This document shows, piece by piece, positions 36,019 to 45,498 of a DNA stretch of 64,000 nucleotides (position 1 is its first letter; each line of letters starts with the position of its first letter). Source of the stretch: Lentzea albidocapillata subsp. violacea (GTDB lineage: Bacteria > Actinomycetota > Actinomycetes > Mycobacteriales > Pseudonocardiaceae). The DNA is taken from contig NZ_FNET01000031.1 in NCBI RefSeq assembly GCF_900100275.1, positions 1 through 64,000 on the forward strand, in the 5' to 3' direction. The position numbers were made by a program, and so were the translations under genes. The notes under the pieces are model-generated. The model was not told the DNA's origin, did not search any database, and saw only the letters and a list, made by a program, of their open reading frames with translations.

Positions 36019-37217
36019 CGATCCTCCTTCGTCGAAATTGCCGTGTCCGGCGGGCCGCCGGCAAGCCGCACGTGCGGGTCGAGCACGCTGAGGGCTCCGT
36101 TGGCCAAGAGCAATCGCGTGTCCGAGTAGGTCAGGCTCGCTGCGGTGAGGTCGCGCAGCAGTCGTTCCAGCGCAACCGGTGAGTCCCGTCGGTAGCCGAG
36201 GTCCAGGCCGGCCAGCTCGATCATGCCGCGGGCGGCTTCGGTGCACTGCTCGGCGGCGAGCACCTTCAAGGTGTTGAGGTGGATCTGCATCGCGGCGTGT
36301 CCCAGTGACCTTTCTCGTCGCCGCTCTTCCCCGACCTCTGCGAGCACCGCATGCAGGTAGGCGTTCACGACCTCAAGCCTGCCGCGCACCCGTGCCATGC
36401 GTTCGGCGGTGAGCGGATCGCGAGGGTCTGCGCTCGTCGTCCGTCCCCGGAGCAGGGGCAGGAGTTCGGCCCAGCATCGGCGGGTGGCGCCGAGCCACGT
36501 CGCGGCCCAGCCCAGATGGGCGATCGGTGCGAACGATTCGACGGCGATCTCCCCGAACCGTCCCGGTCCACCGACGATGTGCGCCGGCGGCACTGGCGCT
36601 GTCATGGTGACCGCGAGGTTTTCCACACCTCGCATGCCGAGCGCGTCCCAACCGCCGGTCGTCTCCAACTGGAGCTGGTCCCGAGGCACGTACACGAGAC
36701 TCAGATCGCTAGGCGCCGCATCCGGAGCGCTGCGCACCTTCACGAGAAACCCGTCGGCGTGCGCGGCGCCGGTCACGATCGGAGCATCACGTCGCAGCTG
36801 AAAGCCGTCGTTCTCCGCGATGAGTGCGCTCCCGCCCGTGAGCAGCCGTCCGCCGCTCGACCTCTCGGTCGTCACGGATCCCAGGTAAAGATTTCCGGAG
36901 GCGACGTGCGGCAACAGTTCATCGCGCAGTTCTTGCGACGCGAACCGGACGAGGGCGTCCACCTGTTGGCAGTGCATCACCCATACCGCGGCGGTCGACT
37001 GGCACGCCCCACCGAGTGTGCCGGCGATCTGGACCAGCTGTGGCAGGCTCCCTCCGAACCCGCCGTGCTCGACGGGAACAAGGATTCCCATCAGCCCCTT
37101 GTCCCGCGCTGCTGTGATCGCTTCCACCGGAAAGCGGCCCGCAACGTCCACATCGGACGCATGTGTACGGGCGATGTCCGCGACGGTGCGGACGGCATCG
37201 GTCAATGTGGGCGTCAT
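36015..37217 (-). CDS. Acyl-CoA dehydrogenase-family flavoenzyme
   Basis: A 400-residue acyl-CoA dehydrogenase fold protein. The N-terminal helical domain (RFPVEAITAARDKGLMGILV, then EHGGFGGSLPQLVQIAGTLG), the middle beta-domain (GSVTTERSSGGRLLTGGSAL) and the C-terminal helical domain (HAAMQIHLNTLKVLAAEQCT) are all present. In secondary-metabolite operons such enzymes dehydrogenate carrier-bound substrates, as in prolyl-PCP oxidation. Here the partner is presumably the ACP encoded next. ATG 37217 overlaps the decarboxylase stop (ATGA). Confidence 0.85.
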   Translation of the reverse strand: MTPTLTDAVRTVADIARTHASDVDVAGRFPVEAITAARDKGLMGILVPVEHGGFGGSLPQLVQIAGTLGGACQSTAAVWVMHCQQVDALVRFASQELRDELLPHVASGNLYLGSVTTERSSGGRLLTGGSALIAENDGFQLRRDAPIVTGAAHADGFLVKVRSAPDAAPSDLSLVYVPRDQLQLETTGGWDALGMRGVENLAVTMTAPVPPAHIVGGPGRFGEIAVESFAPIAHLGWAATWLGATRRCWAELLPLLRGRTTSADPRDPLTAERMARVRGRLEVVNAYLHAVLAEVGEERRRERSLGHAAMQIHLNTLKVLAAEQCTEAARGMIELAGLDLGYRRDSPVALERLLRDLTAASLTYSDTRLLLANGALSVLDPHVRLAGGPPDTAISTKEDR

Positions 37218-38446
37218 CGATTCTCCCCGTTCAGCACGACGGGGTGTCGTTGGAGGCTGAGCGTCGAGATCGAGATGACGTCCGGACCGTCCAGCACGAC
37301 CTCCAAGGGGAGGTCCCGGCCGAGGAAACCGACAAGGCTGGCGGTCAGGCCGTAGGCACCCACGTTGGGAATGCGCAGGACATCGCCCGTTGAGAGGTTT
37401 GGAATTCGTACGTTCTTCGCGAGCAAATCGGCTGGAGTGCAAAGTGGTCCTACCACATCGACGGGTTCCGAGTCGGCTTCGGTCTCGCCGGTGCCTTCCA
37501 GCCGTTGAGGTTGGGTGCGAAGGGGCAGGAGCTTGCCCAACCCGGACAGCCCGCCGAGATGGTTGATTCCGGCATCGAGCACGACGACGGTGGCAGCCCC
37601 GTCGGACTTGATGTCGGTGACTGCGCACTGGAGTTCACCGCAGGTGCCGACGAGATATCGGCCGGACTCGAACGCGATCCGCGGACTTCCGGAACGCCAA
37701 TGGGGAAAAGCCTCATCCAGCAACGCTTCGAGCCGATCGCGCAGAGCGGGGTAGACCGGAAGGCCGCCGGGGACGCCGTACGGCGCGGCGAAGCCGCCAC
37801 CCAGGTCGAGCAGGCTCGGCTCCCAACCGGTCTCGTCGCGGACTCGTTGCGCGGCAACAACACTCGTCTCGAAGGAAGAGATCAACGAAGGTTCGTCGGC
37901 CGCTGCCGAGACGGGGAAGAAGTGCAGTCCCTCGACGGAGACGTTCTGGTCGTGCATGAACTCGGAGAAGTGGGCGAGCAGGTAGGCGAGCCCGATGCCG
38001 AACGGGGAACGGCGGCCCGACATGGTGAGCGAGCCCGATCCCGGTTCGGCCCTCACCCGAAGCAGGCAGGACACCTCGATCGACTTGGCTGTCGCCACGT
38101 CCGACAGGGCGGCCAACTGCCCGATCGACTCCACCGAGAACCTGCGCACCCCGCCGTCGAGGGCGTACGCGATCTCCGCAGTCGTCTTGCCGGGACCGGT
38201 GTACAAGCAATCCTGTGGACGCGCGCCACCGTCGAGCGCGTTCCGCAGTTCGCCGGGTGAGCTGATCTCGGCGCGGCAACCCATCCCGGCCAGGGCGCGG
38301 ACGAGGTCCGGATGCGGGTTCGCCTTGAGCGAGTAGAACAGGTCGCTGGGGCCAGGTAGTGCGGCTCGCAGCGCCGCATGGGCGGCGTGGATGCGATCGA
38401 GTCGGTACACGTAGGCGGGCGTCTGCCAGCGTTGGAGCGACATCAC
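37214..38446 (-). CDS. Type III PLP-dependent amino-acid decarboxylase
   Basis: A 410-residue alanine-racemase-fold decarboxylase of the diaminopimelate/ornithine group. The PLP lysine is in DLFYSLKANPHPDLVRAL near residue 39; SSPGELRNAL, a glycine-rich phosphate site (LLDLGGGFAAPYG), ESGRYLVG and the catalytic Cys region GPLCTPADLLA follow. Its coupling to an adenylating enzyme and an ACP resembles the decarboxylase/ligase/ACP trio of exosortase-linked and beta-amino-acid starter systems. The substrate may therefore be carrier-bound or a free basic amino acid; this cannot be decided from sequence. Confidence 0.85.
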   Translation of the reverse strand: MMSLQRWQTPAYVYRLDRIHAAHAALRAALPGPSDLFYSLKANPHPDLVRALAGMGCRAEISSPGELRNALDGGARPQDCLYTGPGKTTAEIAYALDGGVRRFSVESIGQLAALSDVATAKSIEVSCLLRVRAEPGSGSLTMSGRRSPFGIGLAYLLAHFSEFMHDQNVSVEGLHFFPVSAAADEPSLISSFETSVVAAQRVRDETGWEPSLLDLGGGFAAPYGVPGGLPVYPALRDRLEALLDEAFPHWRSGSPRIAFESGRYLVGTCGELQCAVTDIKSDGAATVVVLDAGINHLGGLSGLGKLLPLRTQPQRLEGTGETEADSEPVDVVGPLCTPADLLAKNVRIPNLSTGDVLRIPNVGAYGLTASLVGFLGRDLPLEVVLDGPDVISISTLSLQRHPVVLNGENR

Positions 38447-39990
38447 GACTCCTCCCCGGTCCAGGACCGCACGTGGGCGCGATCGAGCTTTCCGTTGGCG
38501 GTCAACGGGAACGACGACACCACCTGAACCTGCCGCGGTACTTTCGCGGGATCGAGCCGGTGGCGGAGCTCGGCCACGACTCGGCCGGTCGCCAGCGCGG
38601 TCTCAACCCACAGAACCGCACCGCGGCCCGCACGCGGCGGGATGAGCACGGCCCCGCGAACGCCGGGGATGCCGGAGGCAGCGGCTTCGACCTCACCACC
38701 GCTGACCCGCATGCCCGCCGCCTTGTACTGGTCGTCATGCCTGCCGAGAACGACCAGTTCGCCTTCCGTTGTGATGTGGCCGAAATCCCCGGTGAACAGC
38801 ACCTTGCGTCCGGTGGTGCGGCATCGAGCGAAGCGTTGCGCGGTCAGTTCGGGTGAGCGCCAGTAGCCCGAGGTCACGTGCGGTCCCCTGGTGACGATCT
38901 GACCGACCTCACCGCAGGGCAACGAGCGGCCCGTGTCGTCGAGGATCGCGACCCCGGTGCCAGGTAGTGGCGAACCGACCGTGTCGGCCGGGAGTTCATG
39001 CCGCGCCGGTGCTCGGACGCTCACCCGCTTGCATTCGGTCAGCCCGTACATCAACGAGAGTTCCGCGGCCGGCATGGCCGTGAGCAATGCACGCTGATGC
39101 TCGTGGCCGAGGAACTCGCCAGTGTTGGTGATCAGCCGGACACAGGAGAGATCCGGGCCGCGGCGGGCCAGTGCGAGGATCATCGAGGCGAGGGTGGGCA
39201 CGACGGGCAGGACCGTCGCACGGGTCCGGCTCACCAGCGCGGCCAGGTCGACGGTGGTGTCGCCGGGGACGAGCACCAGATGTGCGCCGGCCAGTGCGGA
39301 CAGCAGGATTTGGTAGAGCCCGTAGTCGAAGGCGAGCGGCAACCGGCAGAACACCACGTCGTCGTTGCGGTACCGCAACCGGTGTGCGATCCCGCCAAGC
39401 GCGGTCCGCACTTGCATGTGGTCGCACACGACACCTTTGGGCTGTCCCGAACTTCCCGAGGTGTAGAGGAGGAACGCCGGACCGGTCGGCTCGGCGCGTG
39501 GTGCCGGCTTGGTGACGGCCGCCGACGCCGACGCCGCTGCCGCTGCCGCAAGGGTGAAGGCGGGAATGCTGTCCGGCGCCGGGTCGTCGTCTCCGATCAG
39601 CACCAGCGCGGGATCCGCGTCGGCGACGACGGCCTCCAGCTCATGTCCGGTGTGGGCGGGGTGGACCGGCACCAGGGTCATGCCCGAACGCAGAACCGCG
39701 TGTAGCGCGACGACGAAGTCGACGGTGGGTTCGGCTCTGGCAACGACGCGGTCACCCGGCCGGAGCCCCATCCGGCGCAGCCAGCCCGCGAACCGGTCGC
39801 TGTGCTCGGACAACTCGGCGTATGTCATCCGCCTAGTCCCGTCGGACACCGCCAGGGCAGAGGAGGAGCGCCGGACATGCGCGTCGAGCAACCCGCCGAG
39901 CGGGCCGGAGACCACGGCGGTGGGCAGGTCGATTGCCTGCAGCAGGTTCCACTCCGCGGTGTCGACGATCGCGGCTTCGTCGCGGGTCAT
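38443..39990 (-). CDS. AMP-forming acyl/aminoacyl-ACP ligase (adenylation enzyme)
   Basis: A 515-residue ANL-superfamily ligase. Core motifs are TGPAFLLYTSGSSGQPKGVV (A3), LMYGLTECKRVSVRAP (A5 region), LFTGDFGHITTEGELVVLGR with the A7/A8 hinge, and the C-terminal catalytic lysine in FPLTANGKLDRAHVRSW (A10). An Ala-rich linker near residues 155-170 is odd. It should activate an acid and load the ACP encoded three genes later. The A4/A5 pocket (FDYGLYQILLSALAGA) does not show me a clear amino-acid specificity. Confidence 0.88.
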   Translation of the reverse strand: MTRDEAAIVDTAEWNLLQAIDLPTAVVSGPLGGLLDAHVRRSSSALAVSDGTRRMTYAELSEHSDRFAGWLRRMGLRPGDRVVARAEPTVDFVVALHAVLRSGMTLVPVHPAHTGHELEAVVADADPALVLIGDDDPAPDSIPAFTLAAAAAASASAAVTKPAPRAEPTGPAFLLYTSGSSGQPKGVVCDHMQVRTALGGIAHRLRYRNDDVVFCRLPLAFDYGLYQILLSALAGAHLVLVPGDTTVDLAALVSRTRATVLPVVPTLASMILALARRGPDLSCVRLITNTGEFLGHEHQRALLTAMPAAELSLMYGLTECKRVSVRAPARHELPADTVGSPLPGTGVAILDDTGRSLPCGEVGQIVTRGPHVTSGYWRSPELTAQRFARCRTTGRKVLFTGDFGHITTEGELVVLGRHDDQYKAAGMRVSGGEVEAAASGIPGVRGAVLIPPRAGRGAVLWVETALATGRVVAELRHRLDPAKVPRQVQVVSSFPLTANGKLDRAHVRSWTGEES

Positions 39991-41771
39991 CGCGGTTCTC
40001 CGGACAACTGGTACCCGTCGGCCTGCATCCGGTACAGGCGTGCGTAGGTGCCCTGGAGGTCGATCAGTTCCTGATGGGTGCCCTGCTCGGTGATCCGGCC
40101 ACCGTCGAGCACGACGATTCGGTCAGCCATGCGGACCGTGGAGAAGCGGTGCGAGACGAGCAGGACGATCCTTCCGTCGCCGACCGCCACCTCTTCGCTG
40201 AAGCGCTGGTGCACCTCGTGCTCGGCCTGAGGATCGAGGGCGGCGGTCGGCTCGTCGAGAACCGTGAGCACCGCGTGGGGGCGCATGGCGCCGCGTGCCA
40301 GGGCGATCTTCTGCCACTGGCCGCGGGAGAGCCCGGACCCGTTGGGGGGTCCCAGCTTCGTTTCCAGCCCGTCCGGAAGTGCTTCCACCACCGGCAGCGC
40401 TCCAGCGCGGATGATGGCGGCCTGGACCACGTCGGTGTCATTGATCCGGTCGAGGTCACCGATGCCCACCGCGTCGTGTGCACGAACGTGGAACTCGGCA
40501 AAGTCCTGGAACACGGCCGTGCAGCGGCCACGCCAATGCTCACCGTCGATCTCAGTCAGGTCGTGTCCGTCCACGGCGATGGTGCCACCGGTGGGTCGGT
40601 ACAGACCGGTCAGCAGCTTCACGAGGGTGGTCTTGCCCGCACCGTTGGCTCCGACGAGCGCCACTGTGGTGCCCGCCGCGAGCGTGAGGTTCATTCCTGA
40701 CAGCACTGTCTGTCCGGATCCCTCGTAGCGGAACTCCACGTCCGTCAGGTCTATGCCGTGAGCCAGGCGGTCGAGTGCGGGACGTGTGCCCGGCTGTTCC
40801 TGTGCGGCCCCGTGGCGGCGCAGCCAGGCAAGGTGGGAGATGTTCTGCCTTGCGTCGTGGATCGAGGAGACCTCGGCCACCACAGCGCCGACCTGTCCGC
40901 GTAGTTGTCCGGTGAGGGTCAGCAGCAGGACGAGGTCCCCGAGGGTTGCCCGGCCGGTCGCCACGAAGTGCATGCAGAGCAGCAGCGCTCCCAGGTAGCC
41001 CACCGCGTACACCGCCCAGCCGCCGAACTGCCACCCGGCGGCGGCCAGGCGTGCCCGGAACATCGTCCGCCGTGCTCGATCCCACGTTTGTGCGGCCAGG
41101 GCATCGACGTGGGGGAGCGACTCGGAGATGCGCAGTTCCCCTGCGGTACGGGGATCCACGACGAGGCCGTGCAGGCGCGCTTCGAGCCGCAGTCCCTCCG
41201 CGTTGGCCGCTCGTGCGCGGCGAATCGGCGTACCCGACCACGTCGCCGTCCACAGTGGAGGGAGTGCGAACAGGGCCAGCGCGGGCAACGCTGGATGGAC
41301 GTCGAACAGCAGCCAGAGCGACAGCACCACTTGCACCAACGCCGTCGCGGTGCCTACCAAGCTCCAGCAGGCAAAGGCCAGTGACCGCGCCCCCCGCGAC
41401 AGCGTCGAGACTCGGTCCAGGTAGTCAGGGTGTTCCAGGTGGGCGAGGGTCGGCACCCCGTTGACCGCGCGGGACACCTCGTCGTTGACCAGCACGTCCA
41501 CTCGTTCGACGAGGGAGTTCTGGAGGTTGGCCGTGCTGCGGTTGATGCCGTTCGTGATCAGGTAGCCGCCGGCGCCGAGAGCCGCTGCCGCGATCACCCC
41601 GGTGACCACTCCCAGCCCCGCCGCGTCGATGAGGTGACGTTGCCCGAGTGCGGTCAGTGCGATGCCCACCGCGTCGAGAGGGACCAACGCTGCGATGATC
41701 AGCACCGAATTGCGGTCCGCCCGCCAGTTCAGGGCGATCAGCAGGCGCCACAGGTCAAACCGTTCCTTCAT
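39987..41771 (-). CDS. ABC exporter half-transporter (membrane + ATPase), second of pair
   Basis: A 594-residue exporter with six predicted spans followed by an ATP-binding domain: Walker A GANGAGKTTLVKLLTGLY, Q-loop, a slightly altered signature LSRGQWQKIALARG and Walker B AVLTVLDEPTAALD. ATG 41771 overlaps the partner gene's stop; the long upstream frame is a shadow. The two adjacent half-transporters probably form a heterodimer exporting the finished peptide (inference from position). Neither has an N-terminal C39 peptidase domain, so leader removal must come from elsewhere. Confidence 0.88.
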   Translation of the reverse strand: MKERFDLWRLLIALNWRADRNSVLIIAALVPLDAVGIALTALGQRHLIDAAGLGVVTGVIAAAALGAGGYLITNGINRSTANLQNSLVERVDVLVNDEVSRAVNGVPTLAHLEHPDYLDRVSTLSRGARSLAFACWSLVGTATALVQVVLSLWLLFDVHPALPALALFALPPLWTATWSGTPIRRARAANAEGLRLEARLHGLVVDPRTAGELRISESLPHVDALAAQTWDRARRTMFRARLAAAGWQFGGWAVYAVGYLGALLLCMHFVATGRATLGDLVLLLTLTGQLRGQVGAVVAEVSSIHDARQNISHLAWLRRHGAAQEQPGTRPALDRLAHGIDLTDVEFRYEGSGQTVLSGMNLTLAAGTTVALVGANGAGKTTLVKLLTGLYRPTGGTIAVDGHDLTEIDGEHWRGRCTAVFQDFAEFHVRAHDAVGIGDLDRINDTDVVQAAIIRAGALPVVEALPDGLETKLGPPNGSGLSRGQWQKIALARGAMRPHAVLTVLDEPTAALDPQAEHEVHQRFSEEVAVGDGRIVLLVSHRFSTVRMADRIVVLDGGRITEQGTHQELIDLQGTYARLYRMQADGYQLSGEPR

Positions 41772-43600
41772 GCCCCGATCCCCTCGCTCTCCGGGCTTGA
41801 GACGAAGGCGCTCGCCTGGAGAGTGAACATTCGCGAGTAGTAGCCATCCGCGTCCATCAACTGGTCGTGGGAGCCCTGTTCGGCGATCCGCCCCTCGCTC
41901 AGCACGAGGATGCGGTCGGCGTGGCGAACTGTGGACAGCCGGTGGGAGATCAGCAACACGGTCGCGCCACGAGCGAGTTCCGTGATCCGCTGGTTGAACG
42001 ACACCTCGGCGGTCACGTCGAGGTGCGCGGTGGGTTCGTCGAGGATGAGGAAGCGGCGGCCCTTGGCCAGCGCGAACGCGGCACGGGCCAGCGCGACCTG
42101 CTGCCACTGCCCACCTGACAGATCGACGCCTCCGGCCAGCCCGCTCGTCAACGGTGTGTCGATGCCCTGGGGCAGTTGCACGACGAGGTTTCCCGCTCCC
42201 GCCGCATCGAGCGCGGCACGAACAGCGTCGCGGTCGCCCCGGTGCTCGGCCGCACCGAGCGCGACGTTTTCGGCCAGGGACAGCGGGTACCGCACGAAGT
42301 CCTGGAACACGGCGGTGGTCTTGCCTGTCCACGCCGTGCCGGAGCTGTTCATCGCGACGCGACCGGAGTCCGGGTGGTAGAGGCCGGTGAGCAACTTGAC
42401 CAAGGTCGTCTTGCCTGCGCCGTTGTCACCCACGAGAGCCACCACTTCCCCCGCGCTGACGTGGAAGGACAGGTTGCCGAGAACGGTGTGACCTCCGCCG
42501 CGGTACTGATAGCTGAGGCCGGACACCGTGATGCGCGGCGCCTGGTCGGTGACTGGCCGGTCGCTCGCGGATGCCTGCGGGCCGTTGAGGCGGTGCCGCA
42601 GGCGTGCGCGGGCCCGCACCGCACCGAGCCCGTAGTCGATGGCGAACGCCTCCGGCCCCATGGAGCTGATCGCGAACGTTCCCCAAGCCGCCACCACGCA
42701 CATGACGAGCTGATCAGGTGGCAGTGTGCCGTCGACCACACGGAGCCCAGGCACGAGGAGAGCCACAGACGCTGCGGAGAACACCATCAGGTAGGTCCAG
42801 TGCTGCCGGGACACGACGCCGCGGCGTGTTCGCCAGATCGGCGATCCCCACCGCAGTGCCGCGTCGGCGCGCCGGTCGGACACCCACCGGCCCAGCCCGA
42901 AAACTCTGATCTCCTTGCCTGCGGAGGGGGACAGGCTCAGTGCGTTCCAGTACTTGACCTCGCCGAGCGTGGACTGGAGTCCGTCGCGCACATGCGCGAG
43001 GTGCAGCCATTGGTGCCGGATGACTGCGCGAGTGGCGATGGACACCGCCAGGATCGCAACCGCGAGCGGCACGCTGACCCTTGCCACCACCCCGGCCGCG
43101 AGCAGGGCCGTGAGAACTCGGAACGACAACACGATCTGGCCGACCGCGGCGGCTCCCGGACTGCGGATGAACCCCTCGCCGATGTCGGCCGCACGGTCGA
43201 GGTCTGCCGACACTTCAGCGTCTTCGAGGTGGGCCAGCCCTTCCGGTGCCATGGCGAGACGCCGGACGTCCTGGCGGAAGCGACCGTCCACGGCACCGGC
43301 CATCGCGGTCTCGACGCCGTCGCGCAACGGGCCGGAGCTCTGCTGTGCCAGCAGCAGCAGAGCCAGCAACGCCAAGGGCCACACCACTGCGGCGAGGAGT
43401 TGGCTGCTGTCCGCGCCGACGGGCAGCGAGCGGATCACAACGCCGGTCACCAAGGCGGTCGCTGCGGGAATGAGGGCCAGACAGCCGTGCAGCACCAGCA
43501 TCGCCGCGAGGAGACCACGATGTGGCACAAGTAGAGAGAGCAACCCGATTCGTTCGTGGAGCAGCCGGAACAACCTGCCGCGCCATCCGGCACCTTGCAC
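41768..43600 (-). CDS. ABC exporter half-transporter (membrane + ATPase), first of pair
   Basis: A 610-residue exporter: membrane domain (LLAAMLVLHGCLALIPAATA, LAVAILAVSIATRAVI) then an ATPase with Walker A GDNGAGKTTLVKLLTGLY, signature LSGGQWQQVALARA and Walker B RFLILDEPTAHLD. The canonical signature here against LSRGQ in the partner suggests an asymmetric heterodimer. It starts at GTG 43600, overlapping the condensation-protein stop by one base. No peptidase domain is present. Confidence 0.88.
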   Translation of the reverse strand: MQGAGWRGRLFRLLHERIGLLSLLVPHRGLLAAMLVLHGCLALIPAATALVTGVVIRSLPVGADSSQLLAAVVWPLALLALLLLAQQSSGPLRDGVETAMAGAVDGRFRQDVRRLAMAPEGLAHLEDAEVSADLDRAADIGEGFIRSPGAAAVGQIVLSFRVLTALLAAGVVARVSVPLAVAILAVSIATRAVIRHQWLHLAHVRDGLQSTLGEVKYWNALSLSPSAGKEIRVFGLGRWVSDRRADAALRWGSPIWRTRRGVVSRQHWTYLMVFSAASVALLVPGLRVVDGTLPPDQLVMCVVAAWGTFAISSMGPEAFAIDYGLGAVRARARLRHRLNGPQASASDRPVTDQAPRITVSGLSYQYRGGGHTVLGNLSFHVSAGEVVALVGDNGAGKTTLVKLLTGLYHPDSGRVAMNSSGTAWTGKTTAVFQDFVRYPLSLAENVALGAAEHRGDRDAVRAALDAAGAGNLVVQLPQGIDTPLTSGLAGGVDLSGGQWQQVALARAAFALAKGRRFLILDEPTAHLDVTAEVSFNQRITELARGATVLLISHRLSTVRHADRILVLSEGRIAEQGSHDQLMDADGYYSRMFTLQASAFVSSPESEGIGA

Positions 43601-45498
43601 TACGCGTTTTCTCCTGCCTCACTGAGGGAATCGGTGATACGGCTGAGCTGTGCCGCCACACCTCTGAGCGTCGCCGGCCCCAGCAGGTCCTTGGGCGCGA
43701 CACCGTCCCAACCGGACTCGGCGAGTGCGCGGTGCAACCGGATCAGGTCTGCTGCCCGTCCGCCCTGTTCGAGCAGACTCAGGTCGAGACTGGCCGGATA
43801 GCGTCCCAACAGCGAGGCGACGTTGTCGATCAAGGCTTGTTCGGAGTCGGAGCTGGGGACCGAGGCCGGAGGCGGGTCGTCCGGTGACCATTGGACGGTC
43901 GTCTCCGCGGGACCGTGCAAGATCACGCGGTCCGGGATCATCGCTCCCGCCTCGTACAACATCTGGCGACAGCCGATCCGCAAGGCCTGCAACGCCCGGT
44001 CGATGTCGGCGACGTCGATGTGTGCGTGCAGAACGTGCCCACGCTGGTTGGTGTGAGTCGTGCACCGGACGTCGTCCACCGCGTCAAGCGTGCGCAGAAA
44101 CGCCTCTGTGGCAGCGAGATCGACCCACCGCGAATCCGACAGCTCGGTCCAGTCCGGCGGCCGTGGCCAGCTCGGTGCCGAAACTGCGGTGAGTAGTTCC
44201 CCAACCACGATGTCGGGATTTTCCGAGGCGGACCACAGGATCCGCTCCACCGCGAGCAGCAGTGCGCGGTGATCCTCCGTGCCGATGAGGCTGTCACGAG
44301 CCGCCAGCGACAACGTCGGAAGCGTGCCAAGGCGGTGCACGCGGACGAACATGAGTGATGGATCGTGCCGTTGCGCCCACCGGACTTCTGACGGTACGAA
44401 CTCCTTCGGGGTCCCGGGATCGGAGCCATCGCCCGACTCGAGGATCGAGCTTGCCGCGCCCTTGAAGTTGTACATCAACGGTGTGTCCAGGTTGCTGCCT
44501 CGGCGAAGCGCGCCGAGCACCTCCAGCTCGTAGAGCTCGGTGTAGTCGCACACGCTGTGCCGCACGCCGAGCAGCATCGCGTTCGACACGTGCCGCACGT
44601 GGTCGGCGAATGTGCCACCCGCATCCACGTCGGAGCTGACCAGGGTTGGATCGATAAAGCACCCGATCGTGCCCTCGTCGAGGCCAGGCGGACGATTGTC
44701 GACGATTGTCTCCCACCGCCAACGACGCAGTCCGGTCCATGCGGCGAGAGCGATGTCGAACGCCGCCAGCACGATGCTCGGCGCGGACATGCGCAGCCGG
44801 CCCGCGATCATCGGGAGCGCATGACCAAGCGACGGCGAGTCGATCCAGGCGAGCCGCTGGACGGGTCGCGCGCTGTCCCGGTGGTAGGGAAGCACCACGG
44901 CCGGCAATTCCGGCAGCGCGGTACGCCAGTGGGCCGCCGCGGCATCGCTGCGCCGGCGAGCGCGGCTGCCGCTCTCCAACTCGTACGGGTCGCCTGCTCG
45001 TTCGGCGCGAACCGCTGCATGACCTTCCAGCGCCTCGGCGAGCTCGTCCCGCAGGATTGCCAACGCCTCCCGGTCGACCGCGACGTGGTGCACCACCAGG
45101 CACACTTGCCGCACCCGCCCCTCCACCCCGATCAGCAGGAAGCGGATCGGCCACTGGCGGCATAGTTCGATGGGCCGCCGCACGAGAGCGGCGGCCACGT
45201 CGTTCAGATCGTTCTGGTCCTCGGCGGGATGATCGCTGTCGACCAGGTGCACCTCAGGTGTGCAGGCCGGGTCGACCAATCGAACCATCGCGCCGGACTC
45301 GGCCACGTCGAATCTCGTCCGCAGGGCCTCGTGCCGTGACACGACCTGGCTCGTCGCAGCCACAACAGCCTGCTCGGTGGCATCGTCCGGCACGTCGATG
45401 AACTCCACGAGATGCATGAACCAGCGCTCGTCCAGCGGCGTGCTCAGATACCAGAGCCAGAAGCGGAACTGGCGTGCGGTCAGCGGTGCGTCACGCAT
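43600..45498 (-). CDS. Condensation-domain protein with degenerate carrier domain
   Basis: A 632-residue protein of the NRPS condensation superfamily. The catalytic His motif is VVHHVAVDREALAI near residue 137 (HHxxxD intact). The solvent-channel region GCFIDPTLVSSDVDAGGTFA and the C-terminal lobe complete a domain of about 430 residues. The last 70 residues resemble a carrier domain, but the phosphopantetheine site reads LEQGGRAADLIRL where GGDSL is expected, so the serine is absent. It may condense the ACP-bound unit with the ribosomal peptide, using the dead carrier domain for docking (inference). It overlaps the YcaO gene by eight bases. Confidence 0.8.
   Translation of the reverse strand: MRDAPLTARQFRFWLWYLSTPLDERWFMHLVEFIDVPDDATEQAVVAATSQVVSRHEALRTRFDVAESGAMVRLVDPACTPEVHLVDSDHPAEDQNDLNDVAAALVRRPIELCRQWPIRFLLIGVEGRVRQVCLVVHHVAVDREALAILRDELAEALEGHAAVRAERAGDPYELESGSRARRRSDAAAAHWRTALPELPAVVLPYHRDSARPVQRLAWIDSPSLGHALPMIAGRLRMSAPSIVLAAFDIALAAWTGLRRWRWETIVDNRPPGLDEGTIGCFIDPTLVSSDVDAGGTFADHVRHVSNAMLLGVRHSVCDYTELYELEVLGALRRGSNLDTPLMYNFKGAASSILESGDGSDPGTPKEFVPSEVRWAQRHDPSLMFVRVHRLGTLPTLSLAARDSLIGTEDHRALLLAVERILWSASENPDIVVGELLTAVSAPSWPRPPDWTELSDSRWVDLAATEAFLRTLDAVDDVRCTTHTNQRGHVLHAHIDVADIDRALQALRIGCRQMLYEAGAMIPDRVILHGPAETTVQWSPDDPPPASVPSSDSEQALIDNVASLLGRYPASLDLSLLEQGGRAADLIRLHRALAESGWDGVAPKDLLGPATLRGVAAQLSRITDSLSEAGENA

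Noticed and set aside
42176-43534. 452-residue plus-strand ORF opposite the ABC exporter
   Set aside because: Shadow frame of a clearly recognised ABC transporter; composition rich in His/Arg/Gly as expected for antisense GC-rich DNA.
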